Numbered from the stretch's first letter, positions 44,874 to 53,998 are shown. The stretch is DNA of 64,000 nt from Microcystis wesenbergii NRERC-220 (GCF_032027425.1 NZ_JAVSJA010000001.1:3918001-3982000), one strand, 5' to 3'. The notes: generated from the letters alone by a model not told the origin. Numbers and translations are program-made.

Positions 44874-46391
44874 ATGAGCTACAATTATCGGTCCAACGTG
44901 GTTAATAGCGAGCAGATGCGTCGCATTGAAGGGGCGATTTTTGCCTCTGGTATGCCTGTGGCCGCTTTGATGGAAAAGGCAGCCCTGTTAACGGCACAAC
45001 AGCTTAAAAAGTCCTATTCTTTGGCTAATTTCCCCAAAATCGGCGTTATCGTCGGGCCTGGTCACAATGGCGGCGACGCTCTCGTAATTGCTAGAGAATT
45101 ACATCTCGCCGGTTATCAAGTATCTCTTTTTTGTCCGATCGCCAAACTCAAGGACTTAACTGCACAACAGGCTAATTATGTCAAGCATTTAGGCTTAATT
45201 TTTCAGGAAACTTTAGAATCTTTGGAGGATTGTCAGTTAATTATCGATGGTCTTTTCGGTTTTGGTTTAGAACGGACTTTATCGGGAGAGATTGCCGAAT
45301 TAGTCGATAAAATTAATAGTTGGCAAAAACCGGTAATTAGTATCGATATTGCTTCGGGAATTCACACCGACACCGGAGAGGTTTTAGGCACGGCAATTAA
45401 AGCCACCCATACCTTTTGTTTGGGACTCTGGAAGCGAGCTTTTTTCCAAGATTTGGCCTTACCCTATCTAGGCAAAGTGGAGTTAATTGATATAGGAATT
45501 AGTCCCCTTGACCTAGAAACAATTTTACAAGATTCACCGCCAATTCTGAGAGTTAATCCCGATCTAATTCGCCCTTATTTACCCTTACCCCGTCCTCTAC
45601 TTACCCATAAATATCAGCAGGGACATTTATTAATTATCTGTGGTTCTCGTCGTTATGCAGGGGGGGCAATTCTTGCCGGATTAGGAGCGCGAGGTAGTGG
45701 TGTGGGAATGCTTTCTATTGCTGTTCCTGCTGCCCTTAAATCTTTATTAATTAGTCATTTACCAGAAGCATTAATTATCGATTGTCCCGAAACTGCCACG
45801 GGAGCTATTGCCGAACTTCCCCTAGAATTAAATAATTATCATGTCCTCGCCTGTGGTCCTGGATTAACCACAGAAAATCCCGCTATTATCGAACAGGTTT
45901 TAGATAGTGATAAACCGATTATACTCGATGCCGATGCTTTAAATATTTTGGCTCAACTGGGCATAGAAAAATTATCATCCCGCCAAAATAAGACAATTTT
46001 AACGCCTCATTGGGGAGAATTTAAACGCTTATTTCCTAACTTCTCAGGTTCTCAAGATAGGATTAATATCACTCAAGAAGCATCTCAACAAAGTGGTGCA
46101 ATTGTCTTATTAAAAGGAGCCAGAACTATAATCGCCTCCCCGGAAGGTAAAATCTATATAATCCCCGAAAGTAGCTCCGCTTTAGCGCGAGGTGGTAGTG
46201 GTGATGTCCTAACAGGATTAATCGGCGGATTCTTAACCCAAATGCCGGATAATCCCCCAGAAGCAACCGCATTAGCAGCTTATTTACACGCTCAAGCCGG
46301 CATTTTAGCAGCCAAAGAAAGGACAGAATTAGGAGTAGATGGAGTAACTTTAGCTAATTATTTATTTGCTGCCCTTAAAGGTTTAAATTAA
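44874..46391 (+). CDS. nnr: Bifunctional NAD(P)H-hydrate repair enzyme
   Basis: 505 residues from the ATG at 44874 (an upstream TTG in frame at 44805 is not needed). The N-terminal YjeF_N epimerase domain (about 1-210) has GVIVGPGHNGGDALVIAREL. The C-terminal ribokinase-like dehydratase domain (about 230-505) has LLIICGSRRYAGGAILAG, ILDADALNIL and ARGGSGDVLTGLIGG, the ADP-dependent catalytic region. The protein repairs hydrated NADH and NADPH. Both domains are complete and full length. A hairpin or tandem-repeat region follows before aspartokinase, so it is likely transcribed alone. Confidence 0.95.
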   Translation: MSYNYRSNVVNSEQMRRIEGAIFASGMPVAALMEKAALLTAQQLKKSYSLANFPKIGVIVGPGHNGGDALVIARELHLAGYQVSLFCPIAKLKDLTAQQANYVKHLGLIFQETLESLEDCQLIIDGLFGFGLERTLSGEIAELVDKINSWQKPVISIDIASGIHTDTGEVLGTAIKATHTFCLGLWKRAFFQDLALPYLGKVELIDIGISPLDLETILQDSPPILRVNPDLIRPYLPLPRPLLTHKYQQGHLLIICGSRRYAGGAILAGLGARGSGVGMLSIAVPAALKSLLISHLPEALIIDCPETATGAIAELPLELNNYHVLACGPGLTTENPAIIEQVLDSDKPIILDADALNILAQLGIEKLSSRQNKTILTPHWGEFKRLFPNFSGSQDRINITQEASQQSGAIVLLKGARTIIASPEGKIYIIPESSSALARGGSGDVLTGLIGGFLTQMPDNPPEATALAAYLHAQAGILAAKERTELGVDGVTLANYLFAALKGLN

Positions 46392-46446
46392 AATCTGGGG
46401 GGAAACACACGCGCCCCAAAAACCGAGTAAAATCGATAAAGGATTA

Positions 46447-46660
46447 AGTAGGTAGGTGTTAAAAATTGTCAGATTTCCCCCCTTATCAAGGGTAGGGTTG
46501 ATTCATGAATCAACCCTGCCTTGAATCAACCCTACCATGAATCAACCCTACCATGAATCAACCCTACCATGAATCAACCCTACCTTGAATCAACCCTACC
46601 TTGAATCAACCCTACCTTGAATCAGCCCTAGGATTAAGGGGGGATCAGAATTGATAATTA
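46447..46660. repeat. Tandem 16-bp repeats within a MITE-like segment
   Basis: About eight units of TTGAATCAACCCTACC (some with CATG in place of TTG) from about 46497 to 46625, flanked by CCCCCCTTATCAAGG and AAGGGGGGATCAG, which are parts of the element seen at 8042-8187. The left end TA-AGTAGGTAGGTGTTAAAA (46447) matches that family; the right end is unclear. The rest of 46392-46957 is aspartokinase leader. Confidence 0.7.
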
Positions 46661-46957
46661 TTACTGTATCTAACATTAAAATATCTTTCATAATACCCAC
46701 CAAACCTAAGAGAGCCAAAATATTATTAATAGCATAAATGTACTGTATTTAAACTGCCTATTGACATTTTAGTACAAATGCTCGGACTGCCTCAACCTAG
46801 CTCCGGCTCTCCCTTCTCCGGTGCAGTCTTAAGGACTAATTTAGATAGTCGGCATTTGAGATAAAACATAAGGAATGTTAACCAAAACCACTTATCGTTA
46901 GGAATTTTGATAAGTTGGAGATTGAACAAAGATAGAAAGTCTCTAGCGCTGACAACT

Positions 46958-48763
46958 ATGGCTGTAATTGTCCAAAAATACGGTGGTACATCGGTAGGTT
47001 CCGTGGAACGCATTCAATCGGTCGCTCAACGGGTCAAAAATACGGTAATAGCAGGAAATACCGTGGTGGTGGTCGTTTCTGCCATGGGTAAAACCACCGA
47101 TGGATTGGTCAATTTAGCCAAACAAATCGCCGCCGAACCCTCGCGCCGGGAGATGGATATGTTATTATCCACAGGGGAACAGGTAACAATCGCCTTGATG
47201 AGTATGGCCCTAGAGGAAATCGGACAACCGGCCATCTCCCTAACCGGCGCTCAAGTGGGAATTGTCACGGAATCCGAACATAGTCGGGCCCGTATTTTAG
47301 AAATTAAAACCGATCGCCTTTCCCGACATCTATCGGAGGGTAAAGTAGTTGTTGTCGCCGGTTTTCAAGGTGTCAGCGATAGTGATCAACTAGAGATTAC
47401 CACCCTAGGGCGCGGTGGGTCCGATACCTCGGCCGTGGCCCTAGCAGCCGCATTAAAAGCCGATTTTTGCGAAATTTACACCGATGTACCCGGTATTCTC
47501 ACCACTGACCCCCGTTTAGTCCCCGAAGCGCGTCTTTTAGACCAAATCACCTGCGATGAGATGCTCGAATTAGCCAGTTTAGGGGCGAAAGTTCTCCACC
47601 CGCGAGCGGTGGAAATCGCTAAAAATTTCGGGGTTCCCTTGGTTGTCCGCTCCAGTTGGACAGAGGATCCGGGGACTTGGGTGACATCCCCAGCACCGAA
47701 ACCGCGCACCCTGCAAGGATTGGAATTGACAAAAGCAGTGGATGCGGTGGAATTTGAGGGTAATCAGGCGAAAATCTCCCTTTTACGGGTTCCCGACCGT
47801 CCCGGTATCGCTGCCCGTTTATTCGGGGAAATTGCCCATCAACAGGTGGACGTGGATTTAATTATTCAATCGATTCACGAGGGTGACAGCAACGATATCG
47901 CCTTTACGGTGATGGGAAATGCCTTAAAAAAAGCCCAATCCGTGGCCGAAGCGATCGCACCTGTTTTACGTTCCCATCCGACTAATACAGAGGAAGCGGA
48001 AGTGATCATCGAATCCGGGGCCGCTAAAATCGCCATTACCGGCGCTGGTATGATCGGCCGGCCAGGAATTGCTGCCCAAATATTTAGCACTTTGGCCGCA
48101 GCGGCAATTAATATCGAAATGATCTCCACTTCTGAAGTAAAAGTCAGTTGTGTCATCGATGAAGCGGACGGAGAAAAAGCAATTAAAGTCCTTTGTGATG
48201 CTTTTCAAGTGGAGTATTCTGCTAAAGTTGCTAATCGCGAAATCCCTAAAAATTTAGTCCCGGTACGGGGAGTGGCCCTAGATAATAATCAGGCACAAAT
48301 GGCCATTCGTAACGTCCCCGATCGCCCCGGGATGGCGGCGAGAATTTTCTCGGTTTTAGCGGCAAAAAATGTCAGTGTCGATATGATTATTCAATCCCAA
48401 CGCTGTCGCATTGTCGATGGTATTCCCCGACGGGATATCGCTTTTACTTTGCCCCAAGCTGATGCTAATTTAGCCCAAAAAATCCTCTTAGAACTATCGG
48501 AAAGTTTGGGTTTACAGGAAGTGGTGGTTAATAATGATGTGGCCAAAGTGAGCATTGTTGGTTCAGGAATGGAAGGACAACCGGGGGTAGCAGCACGCTT
48601 TTTTGAAGCTTTAGCAAAGGAGAAAATTAATATTTTGATGATTGCTACTTCTGATATAAAAATCAGTTGTGTGGTGAATCAGGAAGATGGAGTCAGGGCC
48701 CTACAAGTGGTTCACGCCGCTTTTGGATTGGCTGGACAGGGTAAAATTGAAGTACCCGCCTAA
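46958..48763 (+). CDS. lysC: Aspartate kinase
   Basis: 601 residues from the ATG at 46958 (MAVIVQKYGGTSVGS is the family's start; the upstream frame to 46907 is not needed). The kinase domain (about 1-245) has KYGGTSVGS, LSTGEQVTIALM and TTLGRGGSDTSAVALAAAL. It is followed by two long regulatory parts, each with paired ACT domains (about 265-425 and 445-600; VPDRPGIAARLFGEIA, VPDRPGMAARIFSVLA), so four ACT domains in total. This long form is typical of cyanobacteria and is probably feedback-regulated by lysine and/or threonine (family knowledge). Catalyses the first step of the aspartate pathway; cytoplasmic. Confidence 0.95.
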   Translation: MAVIVQKYGGTSVGSVERIQSVAQRVKNTVIAGNTVVVVVSAMGKTTDGLVNLAKQIAAEPSRREMDMLLSTGEQVTIALMSMALEEIGQPAISLTGAQVGIVTESEHSRARILEIKTDRLSRHLSEGKVVVVAGFQGVSDSDQLEITTLGRGGSDTSAVALAAALKADFCEIYTDVPGILTTDPRLVPEARLLDQITCDEMLELASLGAKVLHPRAVEIAKNFGVPLVVRSSWTEDPGTWVTSPAPKPRTLQGLELTKAVDAVEFEGNQAKISLLRVPDRPGIAARLFGEIAHQQVDVDLIIQSIHEGDSNDIAFTVMGNALKKAQSVAEAIAPVLRSHPTNTEEAEVIIESGAAKIAITGAGMIGRPGIAAQIFSTLAAAAINIEMISTSEVKVSCVIDEADGEKAIKVLCDAFQVEYSAKVANREIPKNLVPVRGVALDNNQAQMAIRNVPDRPGMAARIFSVLAAKNVSVDMIIQSQRCRIVDGIPRRDIAFTLPQADANLAQKILLELSESLGLQEVVVNNDVAKVSIVGSGMEGQPGVAARFFEALAKEKINILMIATSDIKISCVVNQEDGVRALQVVHAAFGLAGQGKIEVPA

Positions 48764-48873
48764 ATGAAATTACCTAAAATGTCGGGTATTTAGGTCAAAA
48801 AAACAGATATCTTGACAAAATGCGGGGGGGGGTAGAATATTCTCACTTTATCTATTTAATTGTCCATAAAACG

Positions 48874-49613
48874 ATGAAGATCTTGAATATTGCCAAATTG
48901 GCCACCTTTGGACTCGGTGTTACCCTTGTCCCTCTCGCCTTGACCATCAATAACTCTGCTCAGGCTGCCGTTTTTACCTTCGGTGCAGGTGATAACGGTT
49001 TATCCTCTATCACTAAAACAGTTGATGGCATTACCTTGACCATATCCAATAACCAGCCACGAGGTTCTTTTTTTGCGGATGGTGATGGTGTTGTTGTATT
49101 GGCTGGTGATAGTTTTTTGGGAGCGACAACTACCAGCTTTAACCTGACCTTTTCTAGTGCAGTTCAACTCACCTCTTACACTATTGGTTATATTGAATCG
49201 CTAGATGGTGATGAAAGCTTTACCTTAAGCAATGGAAGTTCAAGTTCGGTGGAAAACTCGCCTTTTTCAACCGGATTAAGAAATTTTAGTAATCAATTTA
49301 CCGTTGCTGCGGGACAAACTGTTTCCTTTTCCGTAATTTTTGGCACGGATGGTACTAATGATCTTATTCAATGGTCTGAACTCAAAGTGACTCCAGCTAG
49401 TAATCCGACTAAGCTAAGACGCATTTAAAGCGCTTATTCTTAAGATTAGCCGAATCTCCCCCAATCCCTTTACTGTTGCCTCTTGCAAGAGTGCCTCTTG
49501 CCTCGTCTCAACAAGCAATTTAAATGCGCGGGCAGCTTACCACTCCCGAACCTAGTACCATTTTAGGACTGTTAGCGGTGGGTTCATTGGGTGCCTTATC
49601 GCGTAAACTCTAG
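48874..49613 (+). pseudogene. PEP-CTERM protein gene interrupted by MITE-A
   Basis: From the ATG at 48874: signal peptide (MKILNIAKLATFGLG ... AQAA), a beta-rich body (FTFGAGDNGLSSITKTVDG, FNLTFSSAVQLTSYTIGY) and ELKVTPASNPT, where MITE-A (49412-49537) enters. The present ORF ends with KLRRI and a stop inside the MITE. After the MITE the frame resumes as TTPEPSTILGLLAVGSLGAL then SRKL and stop at 49613, a textbook PEP-CTERM tail. Precise removal of the element and one TA restores the complete protein. The current product would be exported but lack the sorting signal. Confidence 0.93.
49412..49537 (-). mobile_element. MITE-A copy 5 (126 bp) inside a PEP-CTERM gene
   Basis: Inverse orientation of copies 2-4. 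TA at 49410-49411 and 49538-49539. Supplies an in-frame stop to the host gene (codons AAG CTA AGA CGC ATT TAA). Confidence 0.95.
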
Positions 49614-49693
49614 GGGTAAGCTGTTGTAGCACAGGTATTCCCGCCTACGCGGGGGTTTCCATTCAATTAATTTCTAAGCGCGAGTAGAGAGTA

Positions 49694-49743
49694 GGGTTAA
49701 TTCATGAATTAACCCATTGTCGGGGTAATTCATGAATTACCCC
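49694..49743. repeat. Two perfect 22-bp palindromes centred on TTCATGAA
   Basis: GGGTTAATTCATGAATTAACCC at 49694-49715 and GGGGTAATTCATGAATTACCCC at 49722-49743 are each perfectly self-complementary. The second recurs at 51368-51389 with the same following sequence (TACACCTATTACCTAGT), so it brackets the toxin-antitoxin segment. Confidence 0.85.
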
Positions 49744-49880
49744 TACACCTATTACCTAGTGATAAGTAAAACGTAGTTAGACGGCAAAAATTTCTGCTTT
49801 GACTTGAAGCTAACAATCCCTCGTAACCCACCACCTATCATCGACTATGATTGAATTAATCACTGATAACTGATAAAGCT

Positions 49881-50090
49881 ATGACACTCAAAGAACAACT
49901 TATTAAAGAAATCGAGCAGACACCCGACACCCTTTTGACTCAATTACTTGACTTTTTGCTCTTTATCAAAGAACGACATACTGAAATAGAAATTACAGAA
50001 GAAGAGCAAGCTAACATAATCGCTTCTGAATCAGCTTATCAAGCAGGAGACTATCTAACCCTCGAAGAATATGAGGCAACTCAAGCGTGA
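49881..50090 (+). CDS. Antitoxin (DUF2281-like) of a RelE-type pair
   Basis: 69 residues, acidic, helical: MTLKEQLIKEIEQTPDTLLT then LLDFLLFIKERH and an acidic C-terminal half (ITEEEQANIIASES, LTLEEYEATQ). The N-terminus is shared with the antitoxin at 50447 and matches small cyanobacterial antitoxins of the DUF2281 type. The stop overlaps the start of the toxin gene by 4 bases. It presumably neutralises the toxin and may repress the promoter; no DNA-binding fold is obvious. Confidence 0.75.
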   Translation: MTLKEQLIKEIEQTPDTLLTQLLDFLLFIKERHTEIEITEEEQANIIASESAYQAGDYLTLEEYEATQA

Positions 50091-50341
50091 ACTACAGAGT
50101 TATTATTCCGAAACCAGTTCAAAAACAACTAAACAACTTACCCAAACAACAACGCGAACGCTTAATTACTGCCATTAGACTACTTACCGATACACCTCGT
50201 CCTAGCGGAGTCAAGAAACTCAAAGGATATGATGACACCTACCGAATTAGAATCGGGGATTATCGCATCATTTATAGAATTCAAGATCAAGAAATGCTGA
50301 TTATCATATTGAGTAGTATTCATCGAAAAGATGCTTATTGA
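50087..50341 (+). CDS. RelE/ParE-family toxin
   Basis: 84 residues: MNYRVIIPKPVQKQLNNLPK, ALKKL-like KKLKGYDDTYRIRIGDYRII and LSSIHRKDAY. This is the RelE fold with the RIGDYRIIY core and the C-terminal HRKDAY end, in which the basic residues and last Tyr are catalytic in mRNA-cleaving relatives. Translationally coupled to the antitoxin (ATGA overlap with the preceding stop). Full length; should be active. Confidence 0.88.
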   Translation: MNYRVIIPKPVQKQLNNLPKQQRERLITAIRLLTDTPRPSGVKKLKGYDDTYRIRIGDYRIIYRIQDQEMLIIILSSIHRKDAY

Positions 50342-50446
50342 ACCTCTCAGTAGGTGGGTGTAATTAAATATAAGATGAACGTAGCCCTTATAGTATAATT
50401 ATGGAATGGACTATAATTGAATTAATCACTGATAACTGATAAAGCT

Positions 50447-50668
50447 ATGACACTCAAAGAAGAACTTATTAAAGAAATTGAAACAACTCCCATTTCTCTG
50501 CTGCCAGAAATCCTGCATTTTGTCCAATCTATAAAAACAAAACATCCAGACGTTGACTTTATGGAATTTGCTGGTATGGCAGCAGATATAGAAAATACTA
50601 TGCAAGAGATTGTCGAAGAAGCAGAAGCTAATCGTCAACTCGATTTAAAACGGATAAATGACTTATGA
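50447..50668 (+). CDS. Antitoxin of a VapC-type pair
   Basis: 73 residues: MTLKEELIKEIETTPISLLP, LHFVQSIKTKH, then a different acidic C-terminus (MAADIENTMQEIVEEAEANR). Shares promoter sequence and N-terminal ~28 codons with the antitoxin at 49881 but not the C-terminal part. Stop overlaps the vapC ATG (ATGA). No HTH visible. Confidence 0.72.
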   Translation: MTLKEELIKEIETTPISLLPEILHFVQSIKTKHPDVDFMEFAGMAADIENTMQEIVEEAEANRQLDLKRINDL

Positions 50669-51079
50669 AACAAGCATTACTTGATACCAATATCCTCTCT
50701 TAATTTTTTACGAGGCAATCCCACAGTAATTGAACAATTCCGCATCTCTCGACAACACTATACTTATGTATCATTTTCAATCTTTACCTATTACGAGATT
50801 AAAAGTGGTTTATTGTATAAAGATGCACGAAATCAACAACAACAATTTGAACGTCTTGTAGAATTCAGTGAAGTAATTGGTTATGATCGTGAAATTAGTG
50901 ATATAGCTACTCAAATATACGTTAATCTTAGAATAAAAGGACAACTAATTACCCCGATTGATTTGTTTATTGCTGCGACTGCTATTTATTGCGATTATAC
51001 TCTGATTACAGCTAACATTAAGCATTTTCAAAATATTCCCAATCTTAGTTATGAAAATTGGTATCTCTCAATAATTTAG
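50665..51079 (+). pseudogene. vapC: VapC-type PIN toxin with a one-base frameshift
   Basis: From the ATG at 50665: MKQALLDTNILS, the PIN start with its first Asp, then TAA. One base further the +1 frame reads FLRGNPTVIEQFRISRQHYT, FSIFTYYEIKSGLLY, ITPIDLFIAATAIY (conserved Asp) and LITANIKHFQNIPNL to the stop at 51079. The sequence TCTTAATTTTTTACGA has one base more than a continuous frame (SYFLRG) would need, probably an extra A or T at 50700-50710. The downstream ORF from its own ATG at 50681 lacks the first Asp. Likely inactive unless translated by frameshifting. Confidence 0.85.
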
Positions 51080-51234
51080 GACTATTGTACCATTCCCAAG
51101 ACAGGTACACAGAAGCGGAACCTCTCTATCTAGAAGCGATTAATATTTTCAGAGAAGGATTAGGGGAAAATCATCCCCATACTCAAACGATTATGGAGAA
51201 TTTAAAACTATGTTGTCGCAACTCTGGCAAGTAG
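51080..51234 (+). pseudogene. TPR (kinesin-light-chain type) remnant
   Basis: One frame reads LLYHSQDRYTEAEPLYLEAI then NIFREGLGENHPHTQTIMEN and stop. This is the typical end of a cyanobacterial TPR-repeat protein (TPR_10/kinesin light chain). Only about 50 codons remain and the 5' part is replaced by vapC. 51235-51611 contains the palindrome at 51368 and a tract of TGATAAC repeats (51460-51510), no gene. Confidence 0.75.
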
Positions 51235-51611
51235 AATCAAGATAGAGTTTAAATGCTTTGGAAAATAGGGTTTGTAGGCGCAGGGATTTTCCATTATGAA
51301 TATAATATCATGTCAAGTCGCCTTTGTCAAGAGAAATTTTAACAACATCCAGACAAACGTTATTGTAGGGGTAATTCATGAATTACCCCTACACCTATTA
51401 CCTAGTCCAGTAACCCACCATCATCGACTATGATTGAATTAATCACTGCTCACTGCTCACTGATAACTGATAACTGATAACTGATAACTGATAACTGATA
51501 ACTGATAAGAGATTGTCGAAGTCAGGGCGAAGCATTCGGATGATAACCTATCGCTGAAACCGTAGATTTCCTATCTGAATGCTGCGCCCCTACTTTTTCT
51601 GCATACCCTAA

Positions 51612-52805
51612 TTAATCGGGCAATTTATACTTTTCCACAATCTTTTTAGCATATTCAGGAACATGAGCCGCTAATTTTTCAGGATAATTACGTTTAACAT
51701 AAAGGTAATTACGGGTAAAGTGAGAATCGATGGAAAAGCGAGCATATTCTAGACCTTTAGGCCCGATTTTTTCAATGACTACTCCCATCATTTTTGCCGC
51801 CCACATCGGCAAGGTTACACCTTTATCGTAGGCAGGAATGCTATTTTGTACCGCCTGTTTTCTATCACCACTAGACATAACATCTTGGGTATTTAATTGA
51901 TCTTTAACTAACTCTAACATTTCCTTGCCCGTATCATTACGAACGACAATCCATTGCCAGCCAAAAGGTGCGCCCATATAGCCCACAACCAAATCGGCAA
52001 GGGAGTTAACATAATCAAAACAAGTCATACAGGAAGGGGCAAAAACATCTTTTAATTTATTAGTCTTTAAGCCAAAAAAGGGAACCATTTCCATCGAGCC
52101 GTCTTCGTGTTTAAAGTGTACCCGAAAATCCTGCATAAATTCGTAATGAACCACGGTTTCTGGGGAACGACTGGTAGTTTCTAGAAACTTTTGCAGTCCT
52201 GAGCGGGTGACATTATCGACGCAGGGAGTTCCTAAGACATATAACTTTTCTAAGCCTAATTTTTTTTCTACTGCTCTTAGGGCTTGAATTTGACAACCAA
52301 CTCCGATAACTAATAACCGTTTCATGCCTGATTTTTCAATTTCTTCTAGGACTGATAAATTGGGAGAAAGAGTCGGTTTATTGACTTTAGCGGCGAGAAT
52401 TTCTTCCGTAGTACGGGCGAGAATCGGCTGCGGTTGAAAGCGATCCTCGGCGGTATTCTGCACACAAACCACCCCTTCTACTAAACCACGATCGAGCATT
52501 TCACAGGCAATTGTACTGACGATTCCTGTCCATTGCGCCCCGGGGATAGCTTGTTTTTTCTTGGCAGCCATCATCTCTTGATGAACACCAAAATAGAGAT
52601 CATTTTCCTGATTTAAGTCGCGACTTTTGCCGTGTGCTGCTGCTTCTAAATCGGCAATTTGTTGATGGATAAAAGCACAAGCTTCTTTAACGTAGTGAAT
52701 GTAATAAGTGTCACAAAGTCCGCACTCGCTACACAATTCTTTGGCAGGACGACGACTATTGGGCTTGAGGGCTTTGGCTTTGAGGTGTGGTGCAAGCGAG
52801 TTCAT
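51612..52805 (-). CDS. bciB: Ferredoxin-type 3,8-divinyl (proto)chlorophyllide 8-vinyl reductase
   Basis: About 397 residues from the ATG at 52805 (a TTG at 52820 is in frame but unneeded). The N-terminal Cys cluster is CSECGLCDTYYIHYV. Then come the F420-hydrogenase/dehydrogenase beta-subunit domains (YFGVHQEMMAAKKKQAIPGA, GVGCQIQALRAVEKKLGL, VLGTPCVDNVTRSG), and more cysteines follow at PSCMTCFDYVNSLADLVVGY. The pattern is the BciB (slr1923-type) group, which reduces the 8-vinyl group in chlorophyll synthesis with reduced ferredoxin, iron-sulfur clusters and FAD. The related hydroxymethyl-chlorophyll reductase is a less likely alternative. Monocistronic. Confidence 0.85.
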   Translation of the reverse strand: MNSLAPHLKAKALKPNSRRPAKELCSECGLCDTYYIHYVKEACAFIHQQIADLEAAAHGKSRDLNQENDLYFGVHQEMMAAKKKQAIPGAQWTGIVSTIACEMLDRGLVEGVVCVQNTAEDRFQPQPILARTTEEILAAKVNKPTLSPNLSVLEEIEKSGMKRLLVIGVGCQIQALRAVEKKLGLEKLYVLGTPCVDNVTRSGLQKFLETTSRSPETVVHYEFMQDFRVHFKHEDGSMEMVPFFGLKTNKLKDVFAPSCMTCFDYVNSLADLVVGYMGAPFGWQWIVVRNDTGKEMLELVKDQLNTQDVMSSGDRKQAVQNSIPAYDKGVTLPMWAAKMMGVVIEKIGPKGLEYARFSIDSHFTRNYLYVKRNYPEKLAAHVPEYAKKIVEKYKLPD

Positions 52806-52920
52806 AATCTTAAAAGGCAACTAGGTCAAGGGTTTTTTTCTATCGATCGTTTACCTTACCGCATTAGATCACTTTGTTAGCAATCTTTTTAAAGAAATGT
52901 AACGATTACCCGGATTAGGA

Positions 52921-53838
52921 TCAGAGCAAAGCTTCTAAGGTGGCGACGACGGAAGCCGCTAAAGTTTCTAAATCATAACCGCCTTCTAAGCCGAAAAGCA
53001 GCGGTTTATTGAGACTTAAGAGGTATTTGGTTAAAATTCCATAATCCTGTGGGTGTAAACAAATTCCCGCCAGAGGATCCGCTTGATTGGCATCATATCC
53101 AGCACTAACAATCACTAAATCCGGTTGAAAATTTTTCAGAAAAGGTATGACTTGCCCCTCAAAATGTTCTTGATAATCTTTAATCGTACTTCCCGCCAGT
53201 AAGGGAATATTCAAAACATTATTAAACTCCCCGGTTTCTCGCGCTTCTCCCGTGCCGGGATAAAAGGGGAATTGATGGAGGGAACAATAGGCAATCTGGG
53301 GATGATTTTCGACTATATCCTGGGTGCCATTGCCGTGATGCACGTCCCAATCAAGAATCGCTACTTTTTGCACTCTTTTGTTTTCTAAAGCATAATAGGC
53401 GGCAATAGCAGCATTAGAAAACAGACAGAAACCCATGCCATAATTAGAAGTGGCATGATGCCCGGGAGGACGGGCTAAAATAAAGGCAGGATCGCCGGTG
53501 GATAAGACTCGATCGACTCCATCTAACCAGCCACTAACCGCTAGTAACGCCACATCGTAACTACGGGCAGAAACGGGAGTATCTGCATCCAATCTTCCCC
53601 CACCCCGTTGACAAATTCGCCGCAATATATCAACATAATCTTGATTATGAACTTGTTTAATCAAAGGGATTACTTCCTCACGAATTTCGAGCGGTGTCGG
53701 TAAATGCCATGTTAATTTTGACTGCCATTCTGTTTGTTTTAAAGCCTCGACAATTGCCGTTAAACGCGCCGCTTTTTCGGGATGGTAAATACCTGTATCG
53801 TGATCGAGAAATTCATCGGAATAGATAATCGAGATCAT
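52921..53838 (-). CDS. Histone deacetylase-family (acetylpolyamine/acetoin-type) amidohydrolase
   Basis: About 305 residues from the ATG at 53838 (MISIIYSDEFLDHDTGIYHP); the upstream frame to 53967 lacks family features. Zinc and active-site residues: RPPGHHATSNYGMGFCLFSN (two His), ILDWDVHHGNGTQDI (Asp/His), SAGYDANQADPLAG (Asp), and the Tyr region GLEGGYDLETLA. In bacteria these enzymes deacylate small molecules such as polyamines; the actual substrate is unknown. Cytoplasmic. Divergent from the following dehalogenase-like gene, 160 bp apart. Confidence 0.9.
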   Translation of the reverse strand: MISIIYSDEFLDHDTGIYHPEKAARLTAIVEALKQTEWQSKLTWHLPTPLEIREEVIPLIKQVHNQDYVDILRRICQRGGGRLDADTPVSARSYDVALLAVSGWLDGVDRVLSTGDPAFILARPPGHHATSNYGMGFCLFSNAAIAAYYALENKRVQKVAILDWDVHHGNGTQDIVENHPQIAYCSLHQFPFYPGTGEARETGEFNNVLNIPLLAGSTIKDYQEHFEGQVIPFLKNFQPDLVIVSAGYDANQADPLAGICLHPQDYGILTKYLLSLNKPLLFGLEGGYDLETLAASVVATLEALL

Positions 53839-53998
53839 AATCAAATTACTGCTTAACTCGTTGATTTTTGAGCAACCCAATGGTTTTAATCTACCAGAAA
53901 AGCAGCGGCTTGAGCGGCTATAGTGAAAAAACTTTACTGATTGGGTCACTTTTGCCAGATGATGCAATTATCTTTCCCCAAGGTGACAGGAGGCAAAA

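Noticed and set aside
50681-51079. PIN toxin starting at its own ATG (132 aa)
   Set aside because: It lacks the first catalytic Asp (DTNIL), which is encoded just upstream in another frame; a frameshifted gene explains the data better.
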